Origin: Pedobacter cryoconitis
GTDB taxonomy: Bacteria; Bacteroidota; Bacteroidia; Sphingobacteriales; Sphingobacteriaceae
Length of the DNA stretch: 64,000 nucleotides
Direction: 5' to 3'
NCBI RefSeq assembly: GCF_014200605.1
Contig: NZ_JACHCE010000003.1
Coordinates: 248,001-312,000 of the forward strand
The translations under genes were made by a program, and so were the position numbers. This document shows positions 16,873 to 26,383 of the stretch, one piece after another. The notes under the pieces are model-generated. The model was not told where the DNA came from. It ran no database searches and saw only the letters and a list, made by a program, of their open reading frames with translations. Position 1 is the stretch's first letter; each line of letters starts with the position of its first letter.

Positions 16873-18213
16873 ATGTTTAAAAAAATATTAATTGCCAACA
16901 GGGGCGAAATTGCCTTGCGTATTATTCGTACCTGTAAAGAAATGGGCATTAAAACTGTTGCAGTTTATTCAACTGCTGACAGAGAAAGTCTGCATGTTCG
17001 TTTCGCAGATGAAGCTGTTTGTATAGGCCCGCCTCCGAGTAAAGATTCTTACTTAAGTATTCCGAATATTATTTCTGCTGCTGAATTAACAAATGCAGAT
17101 GCAATTCATCCTGGCTACGGCTTTTTGTCTGAGAATGCTAAGTTCTCTTCTGTTTGCAGAGACTATGGAATTAAGTTCATTGGTGCTACACCTGAGCAGA
17201 TCAATTCTATGGGAGATAAGGCTTCCGCTAAAGAAACGATGAAATTGGCTGGTGTACCGACTATACCTGGTTCTCAGGGTTTGCTGGAAAGCGTTAAAGA
17301 AGGTATTGTATTAGCGAATGAAATCGGTTATCCGGTAATCCTGAAAGCAACTGCCGGTGGTGGTGGCCGTGGAATGCGTGTGGTATGGAAAGATGAAGAA
17401 TTCGAGAATGCATGGGATAGCGCAAGACAGGAATCTGGTGCTGCTTTTGGAAATGACGGTTTATATTTAGAAAAATATATCGAAGATCCACGCCACATTG
17501 AAATCCAGATTATTGGTGATCAGTATGGTAAAGCCTGTCACCTTTCTGAGCGTGATTGTTCTATTCAGCGTCGTCACCAAAAATTAGTAGAAGAAGCTCC
17601 ATCTCCTTTCATGACTCCGGAATTGAGAGAACGTATGGGTGAAGCTGCAATTAAAGGTGCTACTGCTGTCTCTTACGAAGGAGCAGGAACTATTGAATTC
17701 CTGGTTGACAAACACCGTAATTTCTATTTCATGGAAATGAATACCCGTATCCAGGTAGAGCACCCGGTTACAGAAGAGGTAATCAACTACGATTTAATCA
17801 AAGAACAAATTAAAGTAGCTTCAGGCGTTCCGATTTCTGGTAAAAACTATCTTCCGAATATGCATGCTATTGAATGCAGAATTAACGCGGAAGATCCTTT
17901 TAACAATTTCAGACCTTGTCCTGGAAAAATCACTAATTTCCATTCTCCGGGTGGACATGGGGTAAGGGTTGATACACATGTTTATGCAGGTTATCAGATT
18001 CCTTCTAACTATGATTCAATGATTGCTAAACTAATCTGTGTTGCACAAACACGTGAAGAAGCAATCAGTACCATGGAGCGTGCTTTAAGTGAATTTGTAA
18101 TTGAAGGTGTAAAAACAACTATTCCTTTCCACTTGAAATTAATGAAAGATCCGAACTTCAGAGCAGGAAACTTCACTACTAAATTCATGGAAACATTTGT
18201 TTTTTCTGAATAA
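16873..18213 (+). CDS. accC: Biotin carboxylase of acetyl-CoA carboxylase
   Basis: Carboxylates biotin on AccB with ATP and bicarbonate. The 446 residues start [16 protein letters not shown] and include the ATP-grasp glycine loop [12 protein letters not shown], the [13 protein letters not shown] strand and the catalytic [13 protein letters not shown]. The start at 16873 is chosen from the conserved N-terminus; 11 in-frame codons upstream are excluded. It ends the accBC part of the operon at a strong terminator. The accA/accD transferase subunits are not in the window. Confidence 0.97.
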   Translation: MFKKILIANRGEIALRIIRTCKEMGIKTVAVYSTADRESLHVRFADEAVCIGPPPSKDSYLSIPNIISAAELTNADAIHPGYGFLSENAKFSSVCRDYGIKFIGATPEQINSMGDKASAKETMKLAGVPTIPGSQGLLESVKEGIVLANEIGYPVILKATAGGGGRGMRVVWKDEEFENAWDSARQESGAAFGNDGLYLEKYIEDPRHIEIQIIGDQYGKACHLSERDCSIQRRHQKLVEEAPSPFMTPELRERMGEAAIKGATAVSYEGAGTIEFLVDKHRNFYFMEMNTRIQVEHPVTEEVINYDLIKEQIKVASGVPISGKNYLPNMHAIECRINAEDPFNNFRPCPGKITNFHSPGGHGVRVDTHVYAGYQIPSNYDSMIAKLICVAQTREEAISTMERALSEFVIEGVKTTIPFHLKLMKDPNFRAGNFTTKFMETFVFSE

Positions 18214-18241
18214 AGACATCTAATTATTATATTTAAAACGT

Positions 18242-18280
18242 AAATACCATTCTAATAAAATAGAATGGTATTTTTGTTTT
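18242..18280 (+). terminator. Terminator after accC
   Basis: A 13-bp perfect stem (18242-18254 with 18261-18273, loop ATAAAA) followed by a T-rich tail up to 18280. It closes the yceD-to-accC cluster 14 bases before tatC. Confidence 0.88.
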
Positions 18281-18293
18281 ACAAATAACGTAC

Positions 18294-19184
18294 ATGAGTG
18301 ATAATAAAGCGCAGGACCTTATAGGGGCCATTAAGAATAAAGGAAAGAATCTGGAGTCTGAAATGTCTTTCTTTGACCATATTGATGTATTAAGAAAACA
18401 CTTGCTCAGAGCATTGTTAGCCATTGTAATTTTTACAGGTTTAGCCTTCTGGTATTACGATTTCCTGTTTAACACGGTGATTATGGGCCCCAAGAGCCCG
18501 GATTTCTGGACCTACCGGATGATGTGCAAATTAGTTCAGATCTTCCCTTCACTGGGATCGGACTTCTGTATTACCGATATCAAGGGTAAAATTATCAATA
18601 CTGAAATGGCCGGTCAGTTCACTTTACAGATCAATTCCTGTATTATGACCGGTATAGTTTTTGGGATTCCCTATATACTTTTTGAACTCTGGTTATTTAT
18701 AAAACCTGCCCTTCATGAGAAAGAAAGAAAGGCTGCAAGGGGATTTGTCTTCTTTGCTTCTGTATTATTTCTGATAGGTGTCCTTTTCGGTTATTACATT
18801 ATTTGTCCGTTATCGATTAACTTCCTGACCAATTTCTCAGTAAGTCCGATGATCGAAAATACTTTCACCATTGACTCTTATTTGTCATCTGTCTCGACTT
18901 TAACCATTGGAACAGGAATTATATTTGAATTACCTGTTGTCATCTATATCCTCTCTATATTCGGTATTATGACTCCTGCCTTTATGCGGGCAAGCCGGAG
19001 ATATGCAATTGTAATTATCCTGATTATAGCTGCTGTAGTTACCCCTACTCCAGATATGATGACCATGCTTGTCGTTGCATTCCCGCTATTCATTTTATAC
19101 GAATTGAGTATATTCATTTCTGCTAAAATTGAACGCAGAAAAAACAAAGAACTTTACGGTACAACAAAAGGTAATAACTCTTAA
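18294..19184 (+). CDS. tatC: Twin-arginine translocase subunit TatC
   Basis: Polytopic inner-membrane core of the Tat pathway, binding twin-arginine signal peptides. The 296 residues hold the conserved FFDHIDVLRKHLLRAL cytoplasmic start (about 25-40), six predicted membrane helices and the periplasmic/membrane Glu-containing region FGIPYILFELW. Slightly longer than proteobacterial TatC because of an N-terminal extension and an enlarged first periplasmic loop. The partner subunits are not adjacent: two TatA-family genes are at 49432-50098. It is followed by rpiB after 4 bases. Confidence 0.96.
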   Translation: MSDNKAQDLIGAIKNKGKNLESEMSFFDHIDVLRKHLLRALLAIVIFTGLAFWYYDFLFNTVIMGPKSPDFWTYRMMCKLVQIFPSLGSDFCITDIKGKIINTEMAGQFTLQINSCIMTGIVFGIPYILFELWLFIKPALHEKERKAARGFVFFASVLFLIGVLFGYYIICPLSINFLTNFSVSPMIENTFTIDSYLSSVSTLTIGTGIIFELPVVIYILSIFGIMTPAFMRASRRYAIVIILIIAAVVTPTPDMMTMLVVAFPLFILYELSIFISAKIERRKNKELYGTTKGNNS

Positions 19185-19188
19185 TTAC

Positions 19189-19623
19189 ATGTCCACACAA
19201 CTAAAAATTGCCATTGGTGCTGACCACGCTGGTTTTGCCTATAAAGAGTTATTACGTGACTATCTTACGGATTTTGAGGTACAGGATTTCGGAACCTATT
19301 CTTCAGCTTCTGTAGATTATCCTGATTTTGCACATCCTGTAGCTTCGGCTGTGGAAAATGGAGAATTCTCTTTTGGTATTCTGATTTGTGGAAGTGCTAA
19401 CGGGATTGCGATCTCAGCAAATAAACACCAGGGTATCAGAGCTGCAATTTGCTGGGAGAATGAACTGGCTTCTTTATCAAGACAGCATAACAATGCGAAT
19501 ATCATCTGTATACCGGCAAGATTCGTATCAGAGAAACTCGCTAAAGAAATGGTAATAACATTTATAAACACAGCATTTGAAGGCGGCAGACATGCTTCAC
19601 GTGTAGAGAAAATATCCTGTTAG
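19189..19623 (+). CDS. rpiB: Ribose-5-phosphate isomerase B
   Basis: Interconverts ribose-5-phosphate and ribulose-5-phosphate. The 144 residues carry KIAIGADHAGFAYKE at the start, the active-site CGSANGIAISANK loop (about residues 68-80) with the catalytic Cys, and NANIICIPAR. ATG at 19189 gives the conserved start and follows the tatC stop by 4 bases, so translation may be coupled although the functions are unrelated. Confidence 0.95.
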   Translation: MSTQLKIAIGADHAGFAYKELLRDYLTDFEVQDFGTYSSASVDYPDFAHPVASAVENGEFSFGILICGSANGIAISANKHQGIRAAICWENELASLSRQHNNANIICIPARFVSEKLAKEMVITFINTAFEGGRHASRVEKISC

Positions 19624-19646
19624 TACCTAAAAAACGATCAGGAAAC

Positions 19647-19689
19647 AATATCAATGGCCCGAAATCAAGAATTTCGGGCCATTGATATT
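19647..19689 (+). terminator. Terminator after rpiB
   Basis: A perfect 19-bp stem (19647-19665 with 19671-19689, 5-base loop), GC-rich in the centre, AT at the base. It closes the tatC-rpiB unit. Confidence 0.82.
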
Positions 19690-19812
19690 TTCAGAATACC
19701 CGTAGGCTGTAACATAATAGTGACTCCTGAGAAAAGCACCGCCAGTTTATGAAAGGATATAGTTAATTTCTTATCTTGATAACCTCTAAAAAATACAGCA
19801 TAAAATTAAATA

Positions 19813-21447
19813 ATGAACAAACACATTTTAAGTACAAGCATGGCTTTATTGCTTTGCTTAGGTGCATGTGCACAAAGTCAGACTTCTGTTCAAAATAAGA
19901 CAGCAGTTAAATTTAGCGCAAGCATTGATAAGACAAACGCTTATAAGCATTTATCTGTACTCGCATCTGATGAATACGAGGGCAGGGAAACTGGTAAAAA
20001 GGGTGCATGGATGGCAGCCGATTATATCAAAAACTACTTTAAAAGTATCGGCCTGAAAGGCCCTGTACAAGGGGACTATTTTCAGCCTATAGATATGGTA
20101 ACCTATAAGCTTACCCAAACGGTTTTCACGATTGATGGCCAGGCTAAAGAGAGCAACAAAGATTTCGTAATCCCTGCGGCCAATGTATCGCTTCAGGGTT
20201 TTACATTCAATACAAAAGAGATTGTATTTGCTGGTTACGGGCTGGACTCAGAAGGTTATAATGATTATGCAGGTATTGATGTTACTGGTAAGGTTGTATT
20301 GATTTTTGCTTCCGGTAACCCGGGCAGAAAAGATGAAGCTGCCCCAACCGACCGTGCTGCAAGAAGAAAAGCAATGGCCTCTAAAAGAGAGAAAATACAA
20401 TACCTTGCTAACCATAAAGCACTGGCAGTAATTCAGATAGACCCTTCACTGGATACACTCAATGAAGAAACAAAAGCTATGTATGCAGGTTCAGGGCAAC
20501 TTTCGCTCAAAACTGCAGAGAACACGGCAAGGATGGCAAAAGTTAAAACTTTCCCAACCATTAATGTATCTACTGCTACTGCAAATGAACTTTTAAAAGC
20601 TGCAGGAACAACAGTTGAAGCTTTACAGCAAAAAATCAGTTCAACTGGTAAACCAGCTACCCAGGTCATCAATATTGCGGTATCAGGAAGCGCTCAGAAA
20701 GACGAAGTCAAAGTAAGGGCTGAAAATGTTTTAGGTTTTCTTGAAGGCTCCGATCCTGTCCTGAAAAAAGAAATTCTGGTAATCACTGGTCACTATGACC
20801 ACATTGGCTTAACGCTTTCCGGTACTGATAAAGTGAACAATGGTGCTGACGATGATGGTTCAGGAACTACAGGGGTATTGTTAATTGCTGACGCTTTTGC
20901 TAAGGCTAAACAAGCAGGAAAAGGCCCTAAAAGAAGTATTCTGTTTATGACAGTTGTCGGAGAAGAAAAAGGGCTTTTAGGTTCTGAATGGTACTCTGAG
21001 CATCCCGTACTGCCATTGGAAAATACAATTACCAATTTAAATATTGATATGATTGGCCGTGTAGATAAAGAGCACGAAGACAAACAGGACTATATTTATA
21101 TTATTGGTTCAGACATGCTGAGTTCAGATTTGAATGCTGCCGGAATCAATGCAAATGAGCAGTATATCAAAATGAACCTGGATATGAAGTACAATAACCG
21201 TACAGATCCAAATCAATTCTACTATCGTTCAGATCATTATAACTTCGCTAAACATGGTATCCCGGTCATCTTTTATTTCAATGGTGTCCACGAAGATTAC
21301 CACCAGCCAGGAGATGAAGTGAGCAAGATCAATTTCGATTTACTGGCCAGACGTGCGCAGCTTGTCTATTATACCGCATGGGATTTAGCCAATAGGCCTA
21401 AACGACCTGTGGTTGATAAAAACGAAGATGGCACTCCAAAAAAATAA
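19813..21447 (+). CDS. M28 family zinc peptidase, lipoprotein
   Basis: A 544-residue aminopeptidase-type metallopeptidase anchored by a lipoprotein signal (LLCLGAC, Cys19). The zinc-binding set of clan MH is visible: TGHYDHIGL, NGADDDGSGT, VVGEEKGLLGSEWY and NIDMIGR, with a distal DHYNFAKHGIPVIFY. A protease-associated (PA) domain is inserted before the catalytic core (about 110-300). It stands alone between two terminators. Probably digests peptides in the periplasm or outside; specific substrate unknown. Confidence 0.92.
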   Translation: MNKHILSTSMALLLCLGACAQSQTSVQNKTAVKFSASIDKTNAYKHLSVLASDEYEGRETGKKGAWMAADYIKNYFKSIGLKGPVQGDYFQPIDMVTYKLTQTVFTIDGQAKESNKDFVIPAANVSLQGFTFNTKEIVFAGYGLDSEGYNDYAGIDVTGKVVLIFASGNPGRKDEAAPTDRAARRKAMASKREKIQYLANHKALAVIQIDPSLDTLNEETKAMYAGSGQLSLKTAENTARMAKVKTFPTINVSTATANELLKAAGTTVEALQQKISSTGKPATQVINIAVSGSAQKDEVKVRAENVLGFLEGSDPVLKKEILVITGHYDHIGLTLSGTDKVNNGADDDGSGTTGVLLIADAFAKAKQAGKGPKRSILFMTVVGEEKGLLGSEWYSEHPVLPLENTITNLNIDMIGRVDKEHEDKQDYIYIIGSDMLSSDLNAAGINANEQYIKMNLDMKYNNRTDPNQFYYRSDHYNFAKHGIPVIFYFNGVHEDYHQPGDEVSKINFDLLARRAQLVYYTAWDLANRPKRPVVDKNEDGTPKK

Positions 21448-21454
21448 TTCTGAA

Positions 21455-21480
21455 AACCTGCATAACCTGCAGGTTTTTTC
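21455..21480 (+). terminator. Terminator after M28 peptidase
   Basis: A 10-bp perfect stem (21455-21464 with 21469-21478 by one-base slide; loop about TAACC) followed by T6. Confidence 0.82.
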
Positions 21481-21556
21481 GTTTAACTGCCAGAGTATGT
21501 TATAAAATTATAATCTTAATATAAACAGACTCTAACTCTAATTATTATATTTGAAC

Positions 21557-22948
21557 ATGACGAAGATTGCTGAGGAGTTTTTGGTAAAGGCAGATGAGAA
21601 GGCATTTGATGTAGATCATCGTAACACAATCAACCACAACATTGGAAAATACAATGATGCGGTTGGAAGAGGTTTAACGAGGTTTGAGAATTTAGAAAAT
21701 TCCAAGAAGAGGGCGCATGTCATCAAGTGGAGGGTAATGGAAAACCTGGACAAATTCTTACCGGAATTTGAGGCCAATTTCCAGCGCCGTGGTGGAAAGG
21801 TAATCTGGGCAAATGACGCAGAAGAAGCACAAAAAGAGATATTAAATATAATTAAAAGAAGTGGTGGAAAATCGGTTATTAAATCGAAATCCATGACTAC
21901 CGAAGAAATTCATCTGAATGAGTTTCTTGAAAAAAATGAGATCAGCTCTTTAGAAAGTGATCTGGGCGAATTTATCGTTCAATTGCTGGGCCAGGCCCCC
22001 TATCATATCGTTACCCCTGCCATGCACCTCACTAAAGAGGATATTGCTAAGCTTTTTCACGAAAAGTTTGGGACCCCCATAGATTATACCCCAGAGCAGC
22101 TTACACAGAAAGCCAGAGAACTTTTAAGAGAGAAGTATCTGACTGCTGACATAGGGATCACTGGTGGAAATTTTCTGATCGCAGATACAGGAAGTATTGC
22201 ATTAACTGAAAACGAAGGAAATGCCAGATTAAGCACAACCTTCCCTAAAATCCATATTGCTATTGTTGGGATTGAGAAAATCATTCCTTCTATGGCAGAC
22301 CTAGATCTTTTCTGGCCATTATTATCAAGCCATGGAACAGGTCAGAATTTAACTGTATACAATACAATTTTAAGCGGGCCAAGAAAACCAAATGAAACAG
22401 ATGGTCCCGAAGAAATGTACGTCATCCTGCTGGATAATGGCCGTACTAACCTGCTGGCACAAAAAGATCAGCGTCAGGGCTTATATTGTATCCGTTGCGG
22501 GGCCTGTCTGAATGCCTGCCCCGTTTATAAAAACATAGGCGGTCACACTTATAATACCACCTATAGCGGCCCTATTGGTTCTATCATCACCCCGCATCTG
22601 CAGGGAATGAAAGAATTCAAACATCTGAGTTATGCTTCAAGCCTTTGCGGCAAATGTTCTGAGGTATGCCCTGTAAAGATTGATATTCATAAGATGCTGC
22701 TGCTTAACAGAAGAGACGCAGCAGAACAACATCAAAATACTAAAGCCGAAGATATAGGCTGGAAGATCTGGAATTCTGGCATGTCTAAAAGATCCAAAAT
22801 GGACATGTTCGGAGGGAAAATCAAAAACTTCCTGATGAAGTTCCTCTTTAAGAAAATGTGGGGCAAGTATCGCGTTATGCCCGAAGTTGCACCGAAATCC
22901 TTCGCCAAACAATGGGAGGAAAATTCTAAAGCTAAACCTCAAACCTAA
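21557..22948 (+). CDS. LutB-like iron-sulfur oxidoreductase
   Basis: Resembles LutB/YkgF, the ferredoxin-like subunit of the LutABC L-lactate dehydrogenase. The 463 residues have a large N-terminal LUD-type domain (STTFPKIHIAIVGIEKIIPSMADL) followed by two 4Fe-4S motifs, CIRCGACLNACP and CGKCSEVCP, near residues 315 and 360. The ATG at 21557 is chosen over a TTG six bases upstream. LutA and LutC are not adjacent; instead the gene is followed after 5 bases by a fused 2-oxoacid dehydrogenase E1, which suggests cotranscription and perhaps a shared role in oxo/hydroxy-acid oxidation (inference). Confidence 0.88.
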   Translation: MTKIAEEFLVKADEKAFDVDHRNTINHNIGKYNDAVGRGLTRFENLENSKKRAHVIKWRVMENLDKFLPEFEANFQRRGGKVIWANDAEEAQKEILNIIKRSGGKSVIKSKSMTTEEIHLNEFLEKNEISSLESDLGEFIVQLLGQAPYHIVTPAMHLTKEDIAKLFHEKFGTPIDYTPEQLTQKARELLREKYLTADIGITGGNFLIADTGSIALTENEGNARLSTTFPKIHIAIVGIEKIIPSMADLDLFWPLLSSHGTGQNLTVYNTILSGPRKPNETDGPEEMYVILLDNGRTNLLAQKDQRQGLYCIRCGACLNACPVYKNIGGHTYNTTYSGPIGSIITPHLQGMKEFKHLSYASSLCGKCSEVCPVKIDIHKMLLLNRRDAAEQHQNTKAEDIGWKIWNSGMSKRSKMDMFGGKIKNFLMKFLFKKMWGKYRVMPEVAPKSFAKQWEENSKAKPQT

Positions 22949-22953
22949 CTGAT

Positions 22954-24930
22954 ATGCATTTTGACCGCAAAGAAAAAGACGATGGGACCTTATTATCACT
23001 TTATAAGCGTCTCCTTTATCCCAGAATGGTCGAAGAAAAAATGCTTATCCTGCTCAGGCAGGGCCGTATAGGAAAATGGTTTTCGGGCATTGGTCAGGAA
23101 GCCATTGCTGTAGGCGCTGCCTTAGCAATGAAACCCGAAGAGTATATCCTGCCCATGCATAGAAATCTGGGTGTTTTTACGACCAGGGATATCCCTTTGC
23201 GCAATTTAATGGCGCAGTGGCAGGGAAAAACTACAGGTTTTACCAAAGGCAGGGACAGATCTTTTCACTTCGGTACACAAGCTCATAAAATTATAGGGAT
23301 GATCTCTCACCTTGGTCCGCAAATGGCCCTGGCAGATGGAATTGCTCTGGCAGATCTGATTGCTGGCAGAGAACAGGCTACCCTTGTTTTTACAGGTGAA
23401 GGTGCAACCAGCGAAGGTGATTTCCATGAAGCAATCAATGTGGCTTCGGTATGGGACTTACCAGTCATTTTTCTGATTGAGAATAATGGCTACGGGCTCT
23501 CTACTCCTGTGAATGAACAATACAACTGCGAACATCTGGTTGACAGGGCTGTTGGTTATGGAATTGAGGGCATTCAGATCGATGGAAACAATGTCTTAGA
23601 GGTTTTCGATACGATTACTGAAATTACAGCAAACATCCGTAAAAACCCAAGACCTGTTCTACTGGAATGTATGACTTTCAGAATGAGAGGTCATGAAGAA
23701 GCCTCAGGCACAAAATATGTTCCCCCTCATCTGTTTGAAGAGTGGTCTGTTAAAGATCCGGTGAAGACATTTGAGCACTATCTATTTGAGCAGAATATAC
23801 TGAATGATAATCTCTTACAAGAAATAACAGCTGAATTTAAGATCATACTGGATCAAGAAATTGAGCAGGCCTTTACTGATGAAGATCCACAGTCTTCTGT
23901 AATAACAGAAATGGCAGATATGTATTATCCATATGTACAGCAAGTAGTTTTGCCAACTGAGCCAGCTGCTGAAATACGTTATCTTGATGCGATCAGTGAT
24001 GGTTTAAGAATTGGCATGCAGCAGCATCCCAATCTGGTCATGATGGGTCAGGATATTGCCGCATACGGAGGTGCATTTAAAATCACCGCAGGTTTTACAG
24101 AAGAATTTGGTAAGGCCAGGGTGCGCAATACACCCATTTGTGAATCTGCAATTGTAGGTGCCGGACTCGGCTTATCTATCAATGGCTATAAGGCTGTGGT
24201 AGAAATGCAATTTGCAGATTTTGTGACCTGCGGATTTAATCAGATCATTAATAACCTGGCTAAGACACATTACCGCTGGGGTGAGAAGGCAGATGTAGTT
24301 ATCAGAATGCCCACAGGTGCAGGAACTGGTGCAGGTCCATTTCACTCGCAGAGCAACGAAGCCTGGTTTACCAAGACACCTGGTCTTAAAATAGTTTACC
24401 CGGCTTTCCCTTATGATGCTAAGGGGCTTTTAATAGCTGCTATTGAAGACCCTAATCCGGTTATTTATTTTGAACATAAATATTTATACAGAAGTTTAAC
24501 AGGAATGGTTCCTGCTGGTCATTATACCCTGGAAATCGGAAAAGCCAATTGGTTAAAGAAAGGCGATCAGTTCACTATTATCACCTATGGACTGGGTGTA
24601 CACTGGTCTTTAGCTTATCTGGATGATCATCCCGAATTATCAATCAGCCTGATAGATCTTTACAGTTTACAGCCCTGGGATAAAGAAACCGTTGCTGCCG
24701 CAGTAAAAGCCACCGGAAAAGTCATTATTCTCCATGAGGATACATTAAGCAGTGGTTTTGGTGCCGAAATAGCCGCATGGATAGCTGAACATTGTTTTAC
24801 AGATCTGGATGCCCCAATCATGCGCTGTGCAAGTATAGACACAGCAATTCCAATGAGTAAAGTACTGGAAGATCAGTTTTTAGCCAAAAGCCGTTTGCAT
24901 GAAACCGTGCAAAAACTCCTGGCCTGGTAA
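22954..24930 (+). CDS. 2-oxoacid dehydrogenase E1, alpha and beta fused
   Basis: Thiamine-diphosphate E1 of a branched-chain or pyruvate-type 2-oxoacid dehydrogenase complex. The 658 residues fuse the alpha part (about 1-330; TPP motif GEGATSEGDFHEAINVASVWDLPVIFLIENN) to the beta part (about 345-658; QDIAAYGGAFKIT, RVRNTPICESAIVGAGLG, RMPTGAGTGAGPFHSQ). Such fusions are common in Bacteroidota and are usually annotated as 2-oxoisovalerate or dehydrogenase E1 component; substrate is not settled here. No E2 or E3 gene is nearby. Five bases separate it from the LutB-like gene. Confidence 0.9.
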   Translation: MHFDRKEKDDGTLLSLYKRLLYPRMVEEKMLILLRQGRIGKWFSGIGQEAIAVGAALAMKPEEYILPMHRNLGVFTTRDIPLRNLMAQWQGKTTGFTKGRDRSFHFGTQAHKIIGMISHLGPQMALADGIALADLIAGREQATLVFTGEGATSEGDFHEAINVASVWDLPVIFLIENNGYGLSTPVNEQYNCEHLVDRAVGYGIEGIQIDGNNVLEVFDTITEITANIRKNPRPVLLECMTFRMRGHEEASGTKYVPPHLFEEWSVKDPVKTFEHYLFEQNILNDNLLQEITAEFKIILDQEIEQAFTDEDPQSSVITEMADMYYPYVQQVVLPTEPAAEIRYLDAISDGLRIGMQQHPNLVMMGQDIAAYGGAFKITAGFTEEFGKARVRNTPICESAIVGAGLGLSINGYKAVVEMQFADFVTCGFNQIINNLAKTHYRWGEKADVVIRMPTGAGTGAGPFHSQSNEAWFTKTPGLKIVYPAFPYDAKGLLIAAIEDPNPVIYFEHKYLYRSLTGMVPAGHYTLEIGKANWLKKGDQFTIITYGLGVHWSLAYLDDHPELSISLIDLYSLQPWDKETVAAAVKATGKVIILHEDTLSSGFGAEIAAWIAEHCFTDLDAPIMRCASIDTAIPMSKVLEDQFLAKSRLHETVQKLLAW

Positions 24931-24983
24931 ACCCTTGGCACGATAATGGCCTGCTTATAGCGATACTACAATTAACCGGAGCT

Positions 24984-25802
24984 ATGAGAACCATCTTTTT
25001 ACTATATATAGGGATTTTACTGTTTATACTTCCGGGTTGCCAGTATTTTAAGTCTACACATCCTCAGGCTGGTTTACCAGATGAGGCAACGACCGGTATG
25101 ACGGACAAATCGATACTCAATTTTGCCGCGGCAATTGACAGGAACATTAACGATTATAAAAAGCAATATAGCCTTATTTATCAATCCGGTGATCTTTCCG
25201 TGTACGCAGAAAAGTACAGCGCACATAATGACGGGTTGTTATATAAAACCTATACCGCTAATGGCACCATCAGTAACACAGTAAAAAGTTATTATTTTAA
25301 GAATGACAGCCTGATTCTTGTGAAGGAACGGATTAAACTCATGAACGAAGAAGGGAGTGTTTTTAAGGATATCCGTACCTATATACGGAACAATGTTACT
25401 TTCAAAATAGACAGCCGTACAGCCAGCACAGCTGATGCGCTGCGTACCCTGCCCTATTTACTGGTGCAGGTGGCTGACAACAAGTATCCTGAAGAGAATT
25501 ATCCCTCGGATATTAAAGGGATAAACGATGCTATCAATGGGACTGATAAATTTGATATGGTATTTGACAATATCTCCACCTATCCTGATGCGCTTTATAT
25601 TATGCTTAAAAGTAAGAAACAGCCTAATTACAGGTCCAGCATTCTGGTGAAAAACAAAGACACCTATATTGACAGCTTATTGAATTTCCCCTCATTATTT
25701 AAAGACGGGAAGTTAAAATTGAAATGGAAAATAGAGGATAATCTGACTATCTATGTACCTGTGGCTGATACAATGACTTCGGCAAGCGGGCTGAATAAGT
25801 AA
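24984..25802 (+). CDS. Lipoprotein of unknown function
   Basis: Not recognised. The 272 residues begin with a lipoprotein signal (ILLFILPGC, Cys19). The rest is mixed, with many Tyr, Asn, Lys and Asp; no known motif is visible. It lies 53 bases after the E1 gene on the same strand and its last 52 bases overlap the 3' end of the convergent SprT-like gene, so both cannot be fully transcribed without antisense contact. Likely periplasmic and confined to related genera (inference). Confidence 0.75.
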   Translation: MRTIFLLYIGILLFILPGCQYFKSTHPQAGLPDEATTGMTDKSILNFAAAIDRNINDYKKQYSLIYQSGDLSVYAEKYSAHNDGLLYKTYTANGTISNTVKSYYFKNDSLILVKERIKLMNEEGSVFKDIRTYIRNNVTFKIDSRTASTADALRTLPYLLVQVADNKYPEENYPSDIKGINDAINGTDKFDMVFDNISTYPDALYIMLKSKKQPNYRSSILVKNKDTYIDSLLNFPSLFKDGKLKLKWKIEDNLTIYVPVADTMTSASGLNK

Positions 25803-26365
25803 ATGTTTCCGTTATCAAGACATTCGCATCTGAAACGTTTCCTCAGCTGTTCTCCCTTTTTAAATCTCCGCCCATCCTTAATGGTAAATATAGTGTGCTT
25901 AGGCAATTCTTCGAGACGGGAATGATCCATAACGCCATCATATTTTTTAAGCGCCCTGGATAGCTTTAAATCAGTGCAGCTTGATGCCGAAGGATTACTC
26001 AGATAAGTACTAATGGCCTGTTGCAGATCATCAGGAAAAATCTGCTGATCCAGAAAAGGAGTCATCATTCTTTTAAAATTATGCTTCCATTCTCCGCCAT
26101 GCGGCCTGACCTTATTTTTATGGTCATTCCAGGTAAGCAGATGTGCAAATTCATGCACTGTGGTTACCAGAAAGGCATATCGGTTTAAATTATTATTAAC
26201 CGATATCTTATGTCCCAATTCTTTAAACGGGTGTCTGTAGTCTCCTAATTTAGTTGCCCTGCTTTTGGATATCTTAAATTCACATTGAAAATAGTCAATC
26301 CATTTAGCTATTACCGGGGCCGCCTCAGGGGGCATATACTGTGCTAAAACATCAACTTTTTCCAC
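25751..26365 (-). CDS. SprT-like zinc metalloprotease
   Basis: A 204-residue protein of the SprT/SprT-like group. The zinc motif TVHEFAHLLTW (HEFAH about residues 73-77) is followed by a third His in RPHGGEWKHNF. The C-terminus (KRFRCECLDNGNIYLF) would hold the zinc-ribbon of SprT but only two cysteines remain, so the ribbon is degenerate. The eukaryotic relative Spartan degrades DNA-crosslinked proteins; bacterial function is unclear. Overlaps the convergent lipoprotein gene by 52 bases and lies 18 bases upstream (same strand side) of feoB's 3' end. Confidence 0.85.
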   Translation of the reverse strand: MEKVDVLAQYMPPEAAPVIAKWIDYFQCEFKISKSRATKLGDYRHPFKELGHKISVNNNLNRYAFLVTTVHEFAHLLTWNDHKNKVRPHGGEWKHNFKRMMTPFLDQQIFPDDLQQAISTYLSNPSASSCTDLKLSRALKKYDGVMDHSRLEELPKHTIFTIKDGRRFKKGEQLRKRFRCECLDNGNIYLFSPLAEVIVSATGT

Positions 26366-26383
26366 AGTACTAAGATAAAGAAA

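Noticed and set aside
21546..21553. TATATTTG as promoter for the LutB-like gene
   Set aside because: It ends only three bases before the ATG and has no -33 TTG at a suitable distance.
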